NCBI RefSeq assembly: GCF_042650605.1
Contig: NZ_JBHSBN010000002.1
Span: 248,001-312,000, forward strand
Direction of reading: 5' to 3'
DNA length: 64,000 nucleotides
From: Micromonospora_J zhanjiangensis
GTDB taxonomy: Bacteria > Actinomycetota > Actinomycetes > Mycobacteriales > Micromonosporaceae
Below, piece by piece: positions 1 to 8,134 of this stretch (position 1 is the stretch's first letter; each line of letters starts with the position of its first letter). The notes under the pieces were generated by a model that did no database searches, had not been told where the DNA came from, and saw nothing but the letters and a program-made list of their open reading frames with translations. A program made the translations under genes and the position numbers.

Positions 1-54
1 GAGCGGTACGGCGCGTTCGGTGGGGTCGGCCGCAACGACCGGACGGCCGGATAA
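1..54 (+). CDS. C-terminal tail of an upstream gene (partial)
   Basis: From base 1 a frame is open for 17 codons and ends at TAA (52-54), two bases before the ATG of the next gene. The tail reads ERYGAFGGVGRNDRTAG. The tight spacing is what an operon junction would look like, but the piece is too short to assign to a family and could be chance. Confidence 0.3.
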   Translation, partial: ERYGAFGGVGRNDRTAG

Positions 55-56
55 CC

Positions 57-2237
57 ATGTCCGCCCCGCCACCGGCGCCGACGCCCGGCGAGCGGTTCGA
101 CCAGCCGGGCGCCGCCCGGTACGCCGCCCGGTGGGCGCACGCGGTGGCCCGGCTCGGGTTCGTGCCGATGAGTTCCGCCGAGGTCGAACGGTTACTGCAC
201 GCGCACACCCTGACCCTGGCCCGGGCACTGGTGGCCGAGCCGTTCGACGCCGGTCCGGCGTACCGCGTGGGCCAGGCACTGGTCGCGCTGCCGCTCACCG
301 AGCCGGACATGCTCGACTGGTCGGTCCGGGCGCTGGGGGAGGAGTTCCTGCCCGCCGTACTGCCGGACCGGACGCCGGGCGGGGCGGGCCGGGACCGGGT
401 CGCGGGCCTGCAGGGGCGGCTGTCCGCCGGCTTCGCGCGGGCGCTGCGCGACCGCACCTTCACCCAGCAGGAACGCATCGCCCGGTCGGCCTGGCAGGCC
501 CGGGACGCGGTGGAACAGGCGTTGCGGGACAGCGAGGCCCGGTTCCGGGCGGTGTTCACCGGTGCCGCCATCGGCATCGGGATCGCCGACCTGGACGGCC
601 GGATCCTGGAGGTCAACCAGCCGTTCGCCGACATGCTCGGCTACTCGGAGACCGAGCTGCGCCGGCGCAACGTGGCGGCGCTGTTCCACGCGGACGACGC
701 CGCCGGCATGTGGGAGCTGTACCGCGAGCTGATCGAGGGCAAGCGCGACGCGGTACGGGTGGAGAAGCGCTACTACCGCCGGGACGGCCGGCCGGTCTGG
801 ACCGACCTGGCGGTGTCCCTGATCCGGCACGACGACGGCCGGCCCCGGTTCACCGTGGCCATGGTCGAGGACATCACCGAGCGGTACGAACTCCAGCAGC
901 GGCTGCGGTTCCAGGCCCTGCACGACCCGCTCACCGGTCTGCCCAACCGCACCCTGTTCTTCGAACGGCTGGCGGGGGTGTTCGCCGACCCGTCACCCGA
1001 GCGCCGGGTCGGGGTGTGCTTCCTGGACCTGGACGGGTTCAAGGCGGTCAACGACACCCTGGGACACGACCTCGGGGACCGGTTGCTGGTCGTGGTGGCC
1101 GGCCGGTTGGCCGACTGCGTCGCCGGTCAGGGCCACCTGGTGGCCCGGATGGGCGGTGACGAGTTCGTCATCCTGGTCGACCCGAGCACGGCGGAGCGGG
1201 ACGTCGTGGCGGTGGCCGACGCGGCCCTCGCGGTGGTCGCCGAACCGGTACGCCTCGGCGACCACGAACTGGCCGTCACGGCCAGCATCGGCATCGTCGA
1301 GTGCCCGGTCGCCGGCACCGACTCGTCGGAGCTGATGCGGGCCGCCGACACCACCCTCTACTGGGCCAAGGGGGACGGCCGCGGCCGGTGGGCGGTGTAC
1401 GACCCGGAGCGCAGCGCCCGGGACAGCGCCGCGGCGGCCCTGGCCGCCGGGTTGCCGCTGGCCCTGGAGCGGGACGAGTTCACCGTCCACTACCAACCCA
1501 TCGTGGCGCTCTCGGACGGCACGGTCTGCGCCGTCGAGGCGTTGGTGCGCTGGCAGCACCCGCGGCTGGGGCTGCTCGGTCCGGACCGGTTCATCGGGCT
1601 GGCCGAGGAGACCGGCATGATCGTCCCGCTCGGCCGGTGGGTGCTGGAGCAGGCCTGCCGGGACGGCAGCCGCTGGGCGCGGGAGTATCCGGACACCCCG
1701 CTGGTGGTCAGCGTCAACCTCGCCGTCCGGCAGGTCAGCGACCCGGGCATCGTGACGGCCGTCGGCGCGGTGCTGCGGGACACCGGCCTGCCGCCGAAGC
1801 TGTTGCAACTGGAGCTGACCGAGAGCGCGGTGATGGCCACCAGCGGGGAGCCGGTCCGCTCGCTGCGCCGGATGGCCGCCCTGGGGGTACGCCTGGCCAT
1901 CGACGACTTCGGCACCGGCTACTCCAACCTGGCGTACCTGCGCCGGTTGCCGATCCACTCGCTGAAGCTGGCCGGCCAGTTCGTCGAGTCCCTCCGGTCC
2001 GGCGACCCGCAGGCCCTGGTGGACGAGCGGATCGTCGACGCGCTGGTCCGGCTGGCGCACGCGTTGGACCTCTCGGTCACCGCCGAGGCGGTGGAGACCG
2101 GCGGCCAGGCCGACCGGCTCCGGGTGCTCGGCTGCGACACCGGCCAGGGGCGGCTCTTCGGCGCGCCGGTGCCGGCCGAGGAGATCACCGCCCGACTCGG
2201 CGGACGTGACAGGTCGACCACCTCTGCGGCAGGCTGA
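57..2237 (+). CDS. PAS-GGDEF-EAL cyclic-di-GMP turnover protein
   Basis: This 726-residue protein carries both halves of c-di-GMP metabolism. Residues 1-155 are a helical N-terminal region with no membrane segment and no recognised family. A PAS/PAC sensor follows at about 158-275. A GGDEF diguanylate cyclase domain lies at about 283-445, with an intact MGGDEF motif near residue 365. An EAL phosphodiesterase domain lies at about 465-710, with an EALVRW motif near 493 and DDFGTGYSNL near 615. Both catalytic signatures look intact, so it may be bifunctional. The position where an RxxD inhibitory site normally precedes GGDEF reads GQGH, so classical product inhibition is probably absent. No transmembrane helix is visible, so it is predicted cytoplasmic. 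The ATG lies just after the previous stop and has only a weak ribosome-binding site. Confidence 0.95.
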   Translation: MSAPPPAPTPGERFDQPGAARYAARWAHAVARLGFVPMSSAEVERLLHAHTLTLARALVAEPFDAGPAYRVGQALVALPLTEPDMLDWSVRALGEEFLPAVLPDRTPGGAGRDRVAGLQGRLSAGFARALRDRTFTQQERIARSAWQARDAVEQALRDSEARFRAVFTGAAIGIGIADLDGRILEVNQPFADMLGYSETELRRRNVAALFHADDAAGMWELYRELIEGKRDAVRVEKRYYRRDGRPVWTDLAVSLIRHDDGRPRFTVAMVEDITERYELQQRLRFQALHDPLTGLPNRTLFFERLAGVFADPSPERRVGVCFLDLDGFKAVNDTLGHDLGDRLLVVVAGRLADCVAGQGHLVARMGGDEFVILVDPSTAERDVVAVADAALAVVAEPVRLGDHELAVTASIGIVECPVAGTDSSELMRAADTTLYWAKGDGRGRWAVYDPERSARDSAAAALAAGLPLALERDEFTVHYQPIVALSDGTVCAVEALVRWQHPRLGLLGPDRFIGLAEETGMIVPLGRWVLEQACRDGSRWAREYPDTPLVVSVNLAVRQVSDPGIVTAVGAVLRDTGLPPKLLQLELTESAVMATSGEPVRSLRRMAALGVRLAIDDFGTGYSNLAYLRRLPIHSLKLAGQFVESLRSGDPQALVDERIVDALVRLAHALDLSVTAEAVETGGQADRLRVLGCDTGQGRLFGAPVPAEEITARLGGRDRSTTSAAG

Positions 2238-2241
2238 CCGG

Positions 2242-2742
2242 GTGGACCTGACCGAGACGCACACGCTGGTCAACTTCCTCGCCGGGCTGTGCATCGTCGT
2301 CGGCCTGGCCGGCATCGTCCTGCCCGGCCTGCCCGCCCTGCCGCTGTGCTGGCTCGGCGTCCTGGTCTGGGCGGTGTTCGGCGCCGGCGGGTGGGGCCGG
2401 TGGCTGGTGCTCGGCGTCGCCACCGTGCTGGCCGTGGGCGGGACGGTGGTCAAGTTCGCCTGGCCGGGGCGGGCCCTCAAACGCACCGGGGTGCCCACCC
2501 TGTCGATGGTGGCCGGCGGGGTGCTCGGCATCGTGGGCTTCTTCGTGGTACCGGTGATCGGGTTGCCGCTCGGGTTCGTGCTGGGCGTCTGGCTGGCCGA
2601 GTGGGCCCGGCTCGGTGACTCGCGGCTGGCCTGGCCGTCCACCAAGCACGCGGTCAAGGCCGCCGGGCTGGCCATCCTGATCGAGTTGGGCGCCGGGCTC
2701 GGCATCGCGGTCGCCTGGATGTTCGGGCTCGCCCTGGCCTGA
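2242..2742 (+). CDS. DUF456 family membrane protein
   Basis: A small hydrophobic protein of about 166 residues. It begins VDLTETHTLVNFLAGL and has four to five membrane segments rich in Gly, Val and Leu, separated by short loops such as KFAWPGRALKRTGVPT. Length, the GIVLPGLP stretch and the Gly-zipper-like segments match the DUF456 family, whose function is unknown. The GTG at 2242 lies four bases after the preceding stop. An in-frame GTG at 2206 would add 12 residues and overlap the upstream gene, which is less likely. It is probably co-transcribed with the GGDEF-EAL gene, but a functional link is not shown. Confidence 0.75.
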   Translation: MDLTETHTLVNFLAGLCIVVGLAGIVLPGLPALPLCWLGVLVWAVFGAGGWGRWLVLGVATVLAVGGTVVKFAWPGRALKRTGVPTLSMVAGGVLGIVGFFVVPVIGLPLGFVLGVWLAEWARLGDSRLAWPSTKHAVKAAGLAILIELGAGLGIAVAWMFGLALA

Positions 2743-2837
2743 CGGCCGCACTCGTCCGCGTGGTCCTCCCCGGTCGGCACGCCGGACGGCCGGCCGGGGA
2801 CTCGTCCGCCCGGCGGCCGGCCGTTACCATCGGCCGG

Positions 2838-3581
2838 ATGCGGATCACCGTGCTCGGCGGCGTGGGCGCGTTCCCCACGGTTCACCAGGGATGCGGTGGC
2901 TACCTGGTGGAGTTCCAGGACACCCGGCTGCTGGTCGACCCCGGTTACGCCACGCTGCCTCGGCTGCTCGAACGCTGGCCGGTGTGGGCGGTGGACGCGG
3001 TGTACGTCAGCCACGCGCACCCGGACCACTGCGCCGACCTGCAGCCGCTGTTGCGTACCCGGAATCTGACCGACCGGGACGGCCCGGCGCTCCCGGTGTA
3101 CGCGCCGACCGGCAGCCTCGACCGGCTGCTCGCCGTCGACGAACCGGGCCTGCTGGACGGCAGTTACGAGCTGCGCGAGTTCACCCCCGGGGACGCGTTC
3201 CCGATCGGGCCGTTCCAGGCGCGTACCTGGCTGCTGCCGCACTGGGAGACCAACGCGGGCCTGCGGCTGCTGGGCGGTGGCCGGGTGTTCGCGTACACCG
3301 GGGACACCGGGCCGAGTCCGGACCTGGTGGCGCTGGCCGACCACGCCGACCTGCTGCTGGCCGACGCCACCTACCCGGACCGGGTGCCCGACCGGCATGC
3401 CGGCAACCTGTCCAGCGCGGCCGAGGTGGGCCGGTACGCGGCCGCGGCCGGGGTCGCCCGGGTGCTGCTCGCCCACCTGTGGCCGGGCACCGACCCGGGG
3501 GCGGCGGTGACCGCGGCCCGGCGTGCCTACCCGGGACCGGTGTCGGTCGCCGAGCCGGGCCTCGTGGTGGACCTGGACTGA
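2838..3581 (+). CDS. MBL-fold metal-dependent hydrolase
   Basis: A 247-residue metallo-beta-lactamase-fold enzyme. It contains the metal-binding motif SHAHPDHCADL near residue 59, a further His in LLPHWETN, the bridging Asp in YTGDTGPSPDL, and a C-terminal AHLWPGTDP. The overall pattern resembles RNase Z/ElaC-like and other small actinobacterial MBL hydrolases. The substrate cannot be read from sequence. The ATG at 2838 is chosen because homology to the fold starts directly there (MRITVLGGVGAFP). The hexamer TACCAT at 2825-2830 sits so that transcription would start one base before this ATG. An upstream in-frame start at 2760 would add 26 residues of non-conserved sequence. Confidence 0.88.
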   Translation: MRITVLGGVGAFPTVHQGCGGYLVEFQDTRLLVDPGYATLPRLLERWPVWAVDAVYVSHAHPDHCADLQPLLRTRNLTDRDGPALPVYAPTGSLDRLLAVDEPGLLDGSYELREFTPGDAFPIGPFQARTWLLPHWETNAGLRLLGGGRVFAYTGDTGPSPDLVALADHADLLLADATYPDRVPDRHAGNLSSAAEVGRYAAAAGVARVLLAHLWPGTDPGAAVTAARRAYPGPVSVAEPGLVVDLD

Positions 3582-3664
3582 GCCGTCGTGGTCCGCTGGT
3601 TGCCGGGGCGGGCGGACCGGGAGCGGTCGATACCCGTCCGGCGGTTCGTACTACGATGCCGACC

Positions 3665-4714
3665 GTGGCTGAGCAGACCGTCATGCCCCCACGGACCGGC
3701 CCGCTGCGGCTCTCCCTGGTGATTCCCTGTTACAACGAGGAAGCCTCGATCGAGAGGCTCTACGACGCGGTGAGCCGCACCATCGCCGCGGTGGGCGACG
3801 ACGTCGAGCCCGAGATCGTCTTCGTCGACGACGGCAGCGACGACGGCACGCTGCGGGTGCTGCGGCACCTCGCCGCCGGGCACCCCGAGGTCCGCTACAC
3901 CTCGCTGAGCCGCAACTTCGGCAAGGAGGCGGCGATGCTGGCCGGCCTGGAACGGGCCACCGGCGACGCCGTCGTGATCATGGACGCCGACCTCCAGCAC
4001 CCGCCCGAGCTGCTGCGGACGATGATCGAGTTGCACCGGCAGGGCTTCGACCAGGTGATCGCCCGGCGGGACCGGCGCGGCGACAAGCTGGTCCGGACGC
4101 TGGCCTCCCGCGCCTTCTACCGGCTGGTCAACGCCTGGGTCGACGTCGAACTCGTGGACGGCGCGGGCGACTTCCGGCTGTTGTCCCGGCGGGCCGTCGA
4201 GGCGCTGCTGAGCCTGCCGGAGTACAACCGGTTCTCCAAGGGCCTGTACGCCTGGATCGGGTTCAACACGGCCACCTTCACGTACGCCAACGAGGCCCGG
4301 CAGGCCGGCAAGAGCCGCTGGACCATCGGCAAGCTGTTCAACTACGCCCTCGACGGCATGCTCTCGTTCAACAACCGGCCGCTGCGCGGGGCGGTCTACA
4401 TGGGGCTGCTGCTCACCACGGTGGCCGTCGGTTACATGATCTGGGTGATCGGGATGGCCGTGGTGCACGGGATCGACGCCCCGGGCTACGTGACCATCAT
4501 CGCCAGCGTCATCGGTCTCGGCGGGATCCAGATGACCACCCTCGGCGTCATCGGCGAGTACGTCGGCCGGATCTACTACGAGACCAAGCGCCGCCCGCAC
4601 TACCTGATCCGGGAGACCGAGGTTCCGTTGACCCGGGACGTCGGCGTGGCCGGCCAGCGGGCCAGGGAGTCCGGGGAGGACGTGGCCGGACTGTCGACGC
4701 GGCGGCTGCGGTGA
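3665..4714 (+). CDS. GT2 polyprenyl-phosphate glycosyltransferase (GtrB/CsbB-like)
   Basis: About 349 residues. An N-terminal GT-A domain opens with LSLVIPCYNEEASIERL and carries VFVDDGSDDGT and the metal-binding IMDADLQHP. Two C-terminal membrane helices (around GAVYMGLLLTTVAVGYMIWVI and VTIIASVIGLGGI) are followed by a basic tail. This is the architecture of enzymes that load a sugar onto a polyprenyl phosphate at the inner membrane face. The next gene overlaps by four bases and encodes a YfhO-type protein, the partner known for such enzymes in Firmicutes. The GTG at 3665 is preferred because TACGAT at 3652-3657 places a leaderless start there. An in-frame ATG at 3656 would add three residues. 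The sugar is unknown. Confidence 0.92.
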   Translation: MAEQTVMPPRTGPLRLSLVIPCYNEEASIERLYDAVSRTIAAVGDDVEPEIVFVDDGSDDGTLRVLRHLAAGHPEVRYTSLSRNFGKEAAMLAGLERATGDAVVIMDADLQHPPELLRTMIELHRQGFDQVIARRDRRGDKLVRTLASRAFYRLVNAWVDVELVDGAGDFRLLSRRAVEALLSLPEYNRFSKGLYAWIGFNTATFTYANEARQAGKSRWTIGKLFNYALDGMLSFNNRPLRGAVYMGLLLTTVAVGYMIWVIGMAVVHGIDAPGYVTIIASVIGLGGIQMTTLGVIGEYVGRIYYETKRRPHYLIRETEVPLTRDVGVAGQRARESGEDVAGLSTRRLR

Positions 4715-7296
4715 CCGCCGGCCCGGCGGTGCGGACCGACGGGCGGACGACCCACGGCGCGGAACCCGCCACCCCGACCGACGCGGCGCCGGCGGTCGCG
4801 GCGCCGGCGGAACCGGTACGCGGGTGGCGGCGGTGGGCACCGTACCCGCTCGCCGCACTCGTGGTGGCGGTCGCGTTCTGCGTCTCGGGGAACTACCGGC
4901 GGACCGTGCCGTTCGGGCCGCTCACCCGGAGCACCAACGATCTCGGCGACCAGTCCGTGCCGATCCACGGCTACCTGCGGGACCTGCTGCTCGGGCACGC
5001 CGAGGGCGGCCTGCTGGTCAACTGGCGCAGCGGCTGGGGCGTCTCCTTCCTGCCCGATCTCTACACCTACGCCACCAGCCCGTTCTCGCTGCTCGTGCTG
5101 CTGTTCCCGCGCGACCGGATGGACGACGCGCTGTTCGTCGTCATCCTGCTCAAGATGATGGTGGCCGCGATCGCAATGGTCGCCTTCCTGCGCTCCACCG
5201 GGCGCGGCCGGTGGTGGCTGCTCGGCCTGTTCGGCGCCGGGTACGGGCTCTGCGGCTGGGCGGTCGACGACGCGGCGTACGTCCCGCAGTGGCTGGACGG
5301 CCTGATCCTGTTCCCGCTGCTCTGCCTGGTCGGCCGGTGGCGCCGGGACAACCGCCGGTTCCTGCTGGGCGTGCTGGTGGCCGGCTACGGGTGGCTGGCC
5401 AACTTCTACACCGCCTACATGGCCACCATCGCCGCCGGGTTGGTGCTGCTCTGCGGCCTGCTGATCGAGCGGACGACCTGGCGGGACCGGGCGCTGGCGC
5501 TGAGCCGGTTCGCCGGGACGGTGCTGTGCGGGATCGTGGCGGTGCTGCCGCTGCTGCTGCCGACGTACCTCGCGGCGAAGCAGGCGGCCGGGTCCACCGT
5601 CGTCAACCAGCCGTTCACGCCGATTCCCTGGGTCGACTTCCTGTCCCGGCTGCTGCCGGCGACCGAAGGGGTCGGCTTCAGCGCCAGCATCTACGTGGGC
5701 ACGCTGGGGCTCGTACTGGTGGCGACCCTGCCGTGGCACCGGGGCGTCCCGGCCCGGGCACGGATCGGGTGGCTGGTGCTGGTCGTCGCGTTGGTCGCGT
5801 CGTTCCGCTGGACCCCGACGGTCACCGCCTGGCACCTGTTCGACGAACCGCAGGGCAGCTCGTACCGGGAAGCGTTCGTGCTGTGCGGTGTCCTGCTCAT
5901 CGCCGGCTGGCAGGCCGTCGCCGCCGGGTTGCCCCGATGGCCGGCCCTGGCCGGCGGCGCGGGCGTCGTCGCGGCGCTCGCCGCCGGCACGTACGGCGGG
6001 AAATTCGTCCACCCCCGGGCCTGGCTCGTCCTCGCGGCCAGCCTGCTGGTCGTCGTCGCCGTCCTGCTCGGCACGCGCGCGCTGGCCGGCGGCGCCGGTC
6101 GCTGGCGGACGGCGGTCGGTGCCGCCCTGGCGCTCCTCGTGGTGTTCACCAGCACGGCGGAACAGACCGTCACGGCCATCGTCACGGACCAGCGCCGGGA
6201 CGTGATCTGGTACAAGATCCCGACCTGGGGACCGGCTCACGACCAGCGCCGGGCGGCCGTGGCGCAGGCGGCGGACTTCCCGCGCCACCGCACCGACCCC
6301 GGCGCGCCGATGCTCAGCCGCAACGACCCGATGCTGCTCGGTGGCGAGGGCACGGGCTACTACAGCAGCCTGATCCCCGGGTCCACCTACCAGACCCTGA
6401 AGGCGTTCGGGTTCGGGGTGCAGAACCGGGTGGTGCTGCCCAACGCCAGTCCGGTGCTGGACGCGCTGTTCGCCGTCGGCGCCCGGGTGCTCCCCGCCAA
6501 GGGTCGGGCGACGGTCCGCCGCCAACCGGCGCCGCCGCTGGTCACCGTCCACGCAGACGTCTGGGCCGAACCCGGCACCGGCGGATCACCACTGGTACGG
6601 CAGCAGGCCGCCCTCGGCCACGACGTCTACACCTTCCCCGCCGGCACGCTCACCCTCGGCGGCCGGACCGAACGGCTGCCCGCCGACCAACCGCGCGACC
6701 TGCCCGCCGACACCGACGTCACGCTCACCGTCGCCTGCCGCCCCGGCCAACCGGTGTACGCCGCCACCCCCGAGCTGTGGGGCGTCTTCAGCACCGGTCC
6801 GGCGGCCGTCCGGGCCGAGGGCGGGACGGCCCTGCTCGGTACGGCGGGCCGGGACGGGCGACTGACCAGCACGCTGCGGTTGCGGCGGGCCGGCACCCTG
6901 CCCGCGCGCTGGGCCGGTTGCCTGGACGAGGGCCGGCTGGCCGCCGCCGTCGACGACCTCACCAGGACCGGAGCGCGGTCGGTCCGGGTGGACGGTAACC
7001 GGCTGGACGCCGACCTGCCCCCGGGCACCGCCGGGATGGCGGTGCTGTCCACCACGCTGTCCGACGGCTGGCGGTGCAGCACCGACGGGCGGCACTGGTC
7101 CACGCCGCAGAGTTGGGCGGGGCTGATCGCGGTGCCGGTCACCCCGGGGACCGACCGGATCAGCTGCGCCTTCGAGCCGCCCGGCCTGCGGGCCGGCCTG
7201 GCCGCGACCGGGGCGGTGCTGCTGCTGGTGGTGGTGGCCCTGACCGGCCGCTACCTGTTCCGTCGCCGCCGGAACCAGCCCGCCGGGCCCGACTGA
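4711..7296 (+). CDS. YfhO-family membrane glycosyltransferase (GT-C-like)
   Basis: An 861-residue polytopic protein starting at a GTG that overlaps the upstream stop as GTGA. After an Ala/Pro-rich cytoplasmic tail of about 45 residues there are roughly a dozen membrane helices to about residue 480. A large extracytoplasmic region follows, with a last helix near residues 830-850 and a short basic tail. The first outside loop contains NDLGDQSVPIHGYLRDLL and the WRSGWGVSF stretch, typical of the YfhO family. Family knowledge: YfhO-type proteins transfer sugars from polyprenyl-phosphate donors onto cell-surface polymers. Coupling to the GT2 gene supports that role. No small GtrA-type flippase gene is adjacent. 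The 3' end overlaps the convergent oxidoreductase gene by 46 bases. Confidence 0.88.
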   Translation: MTAGPAVRTDGRTTHGAEPATPTDAAPAVAAPAEPVRGWRRWAPYPLAALVVAVAFCVSGNYRRTVPFGPLTRSTNDLGDQSVPIHGYLRDLLLGHAEGGLLVNWRSGWGVSFLPDLYTYATSPFSLLVLLFPRDRMDDALFVVILLKMMVAAIAMVAFLRSTGRGRWWLLGLFGAGYGLCGWAVDDAAYVPQWLDGLILFPLLCLVGRWRRDNRRFLLGVLVAGYGWLANFYTAYMATIAAGLVLLCGLLIERTTWRDRALALSRFAGTVLCGIVAVLPLLLPTYLAAKQAAGSTVVNQPFTPIPWVDFLSRLLPATEGVGFSASIYVGTLGLVLVATLPWHRGVPARARIGWLVLVVALVASFRWTPTVTAWHLFDEPQGSSYREAFVLCGVLLIAGWQAVAAGLPRWPALAGGAGVVAALAAGTYGGKFVHPRAWLVLAASLLVVVAVLLGTRALAGGAGRWRTAVGAALALLVVFTSTAEQTVTAIVTDQRRDVIWYKIPTWGPAHDQRRAAVAQAADFPRHRTDPGAPMLSRNDPMLLGGEGTGYYSSLIPGSTYQTLKAFGFGVQNRVVLPNASPVLDALFAVGARVLPAKGRATVRRQPAPPLVTVHADVWAEPGTGGSPLVRQQAALGHDVYTFPAGTLTLGGRTERLPADQPRDLPADTDVTLTVACRPGQPVYAATPELWGVFSTGPAAVRAEGGTALLGTAGRDGRLTSTLRLRRAGTLPARWAGCLDEGRLAAAVDDLTRTGARSVRVDGNRLDADLPPGTAGMAVLSTTLSDGWRCSTDGRHWSTPQSWAGLIAVPVTPGTDRISCAFEPPGLRAGLAATGAVLLLVVVALTGRYLFRRRRNQPAGPD

Positions 7297-7874
7297 CCGG
7301 TGCCGGCCCGTCCGGTGTGGGCTTGCCCGGTGTGGGCTTGCCCGGCTTCGGCGGTCGGATCCGGTTCGATGCGGAAGACCGGGTACCGCGCGGCGATCCG
7401 CTCGAACTCGGCCAGGGCCGACCGCCGGTCGACCGGGACGTGTGGCCGGGCGCCCGGCGCGAGTTCGAGGTAGCGGCGCAGGATCGGCGCGCGCTCGGCC
7501 GGTGGGACCTCGACGAGCCGGACCGGCCGGCGCACCCGGTACCGCAGGGTCACCCGCCCCTCGGCGGCCCGGACGTTCGCCACCCAGCCAGCGCCGGTGC
7601 CGAGCATCGACACCAGGTAACGCTCGCCCTGGTGGTCGGCCACGACCACCGGCAGCGAGATCATCCGACCGGTACGGCGTCCCGGCACCTCCAGGGCGAC
7701 CATGCGCTCCGGCCCGACGCCGTACGCGCCGAGGAGACTCCCGAAGCGGTTCATCCCGGCCGCCAACCGGTTCGGCCGGCCGGTCCGGTACATCCAGCGC
7801 AGGGCCGCGGTGTTCGGGTGCCGCCACCACGGCTTGCCGCTACCCGGGCGGATGGTGGTCGTTCTCTCGGACAT
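7251..7874 (-). CDS. Deazaflavin (F420)-dependent nitroreductase family protein
   Basis: A 207-residue member of the Ddn/nitroreductase family of split-barrel F420-binding proteins. The signature region includes ALEVPGRRTGRMISLPVVVA followed by ERYLVSMLGTGAGWVANVRA, as in this family. Reaction and substrate are unknown; relatives reduce quinones or nitro compounds with F420H2. The ATG at 7874 has a GGGGAG ribosome-binding site seven bases upstream, and the homology starts close to it. The C-terminal tail has a short repetitive QAHTG/RAGTG stretch encoded by near-identical 15-base units around 7314-7345. That tail overlaps the 3' end of the yfhO-like gene in antisense. Confidence 0.85.
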   Translation of the reverse strand: MSERTTTIRPGSGKPWWRHPNTAALRWMYRTGRPNRLAAGMNRFGSLLGAYGVGPERMVALEVPGRRTGRMISLPVVVADHQGERYLVSMLGTGAGWVANVRAAEGRVTLRYRVRRPVRLVEVPPAERAPILRRYLELAPGARPHVPVDRRSALAEFERIAARYPVFRIEPDPTAEAGQAHTGQAHTGRAGTGQSGPAGWFRRRRNR

Positions 7875-8070
7875 CCCGATCTCCCCTCGTCCCGGACGGA
7901 CGGATCCGTCGCCCGCGACGGACGGCCCGGTGGACCGCGCCGTTGCGCCTCCTTCGACGATCCGCCACCCCGCGCCGCGGCCACCAGGGACCAACGGCCC
8001 GTCCCGTCCCGAATCCGCGCGTCGGCGCTGGTCATCGGCCGAAAGATCGCCGGCCGGTCGGCTCGGGCTA

Positions 8071-8100
8071 TTGACCTGCTTGATCGTGGAGGTCGACACT
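8071..8100 (+). promoter_or_regulatory. Candidate promoter of the APC permease gene
   Basis: TTGACC at 8071-8076 and GACACT at 8095-8100 are separated by 18 bases. They lie 35 bases upstream of the permease start and precede its strong ribosome-binding site. The -10 is not a perfect consensus, so this is a moderate call. Confidence 0.4.
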
Positions 8101-8134
8101 GTGCCGCACGAACCTGACTCGCAGGAGGTGTGCG

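Noticed and set aside
993..3476. Minus-strand open frame of over 800 codons
   Set aside because: It lies antisense to three genes with clear domains (GGDEF-EAL, DUF456, MBL). Its product is a Pro/Gly/Arg/His-rich sequence typical of reversed high-GC codons, with no family features.
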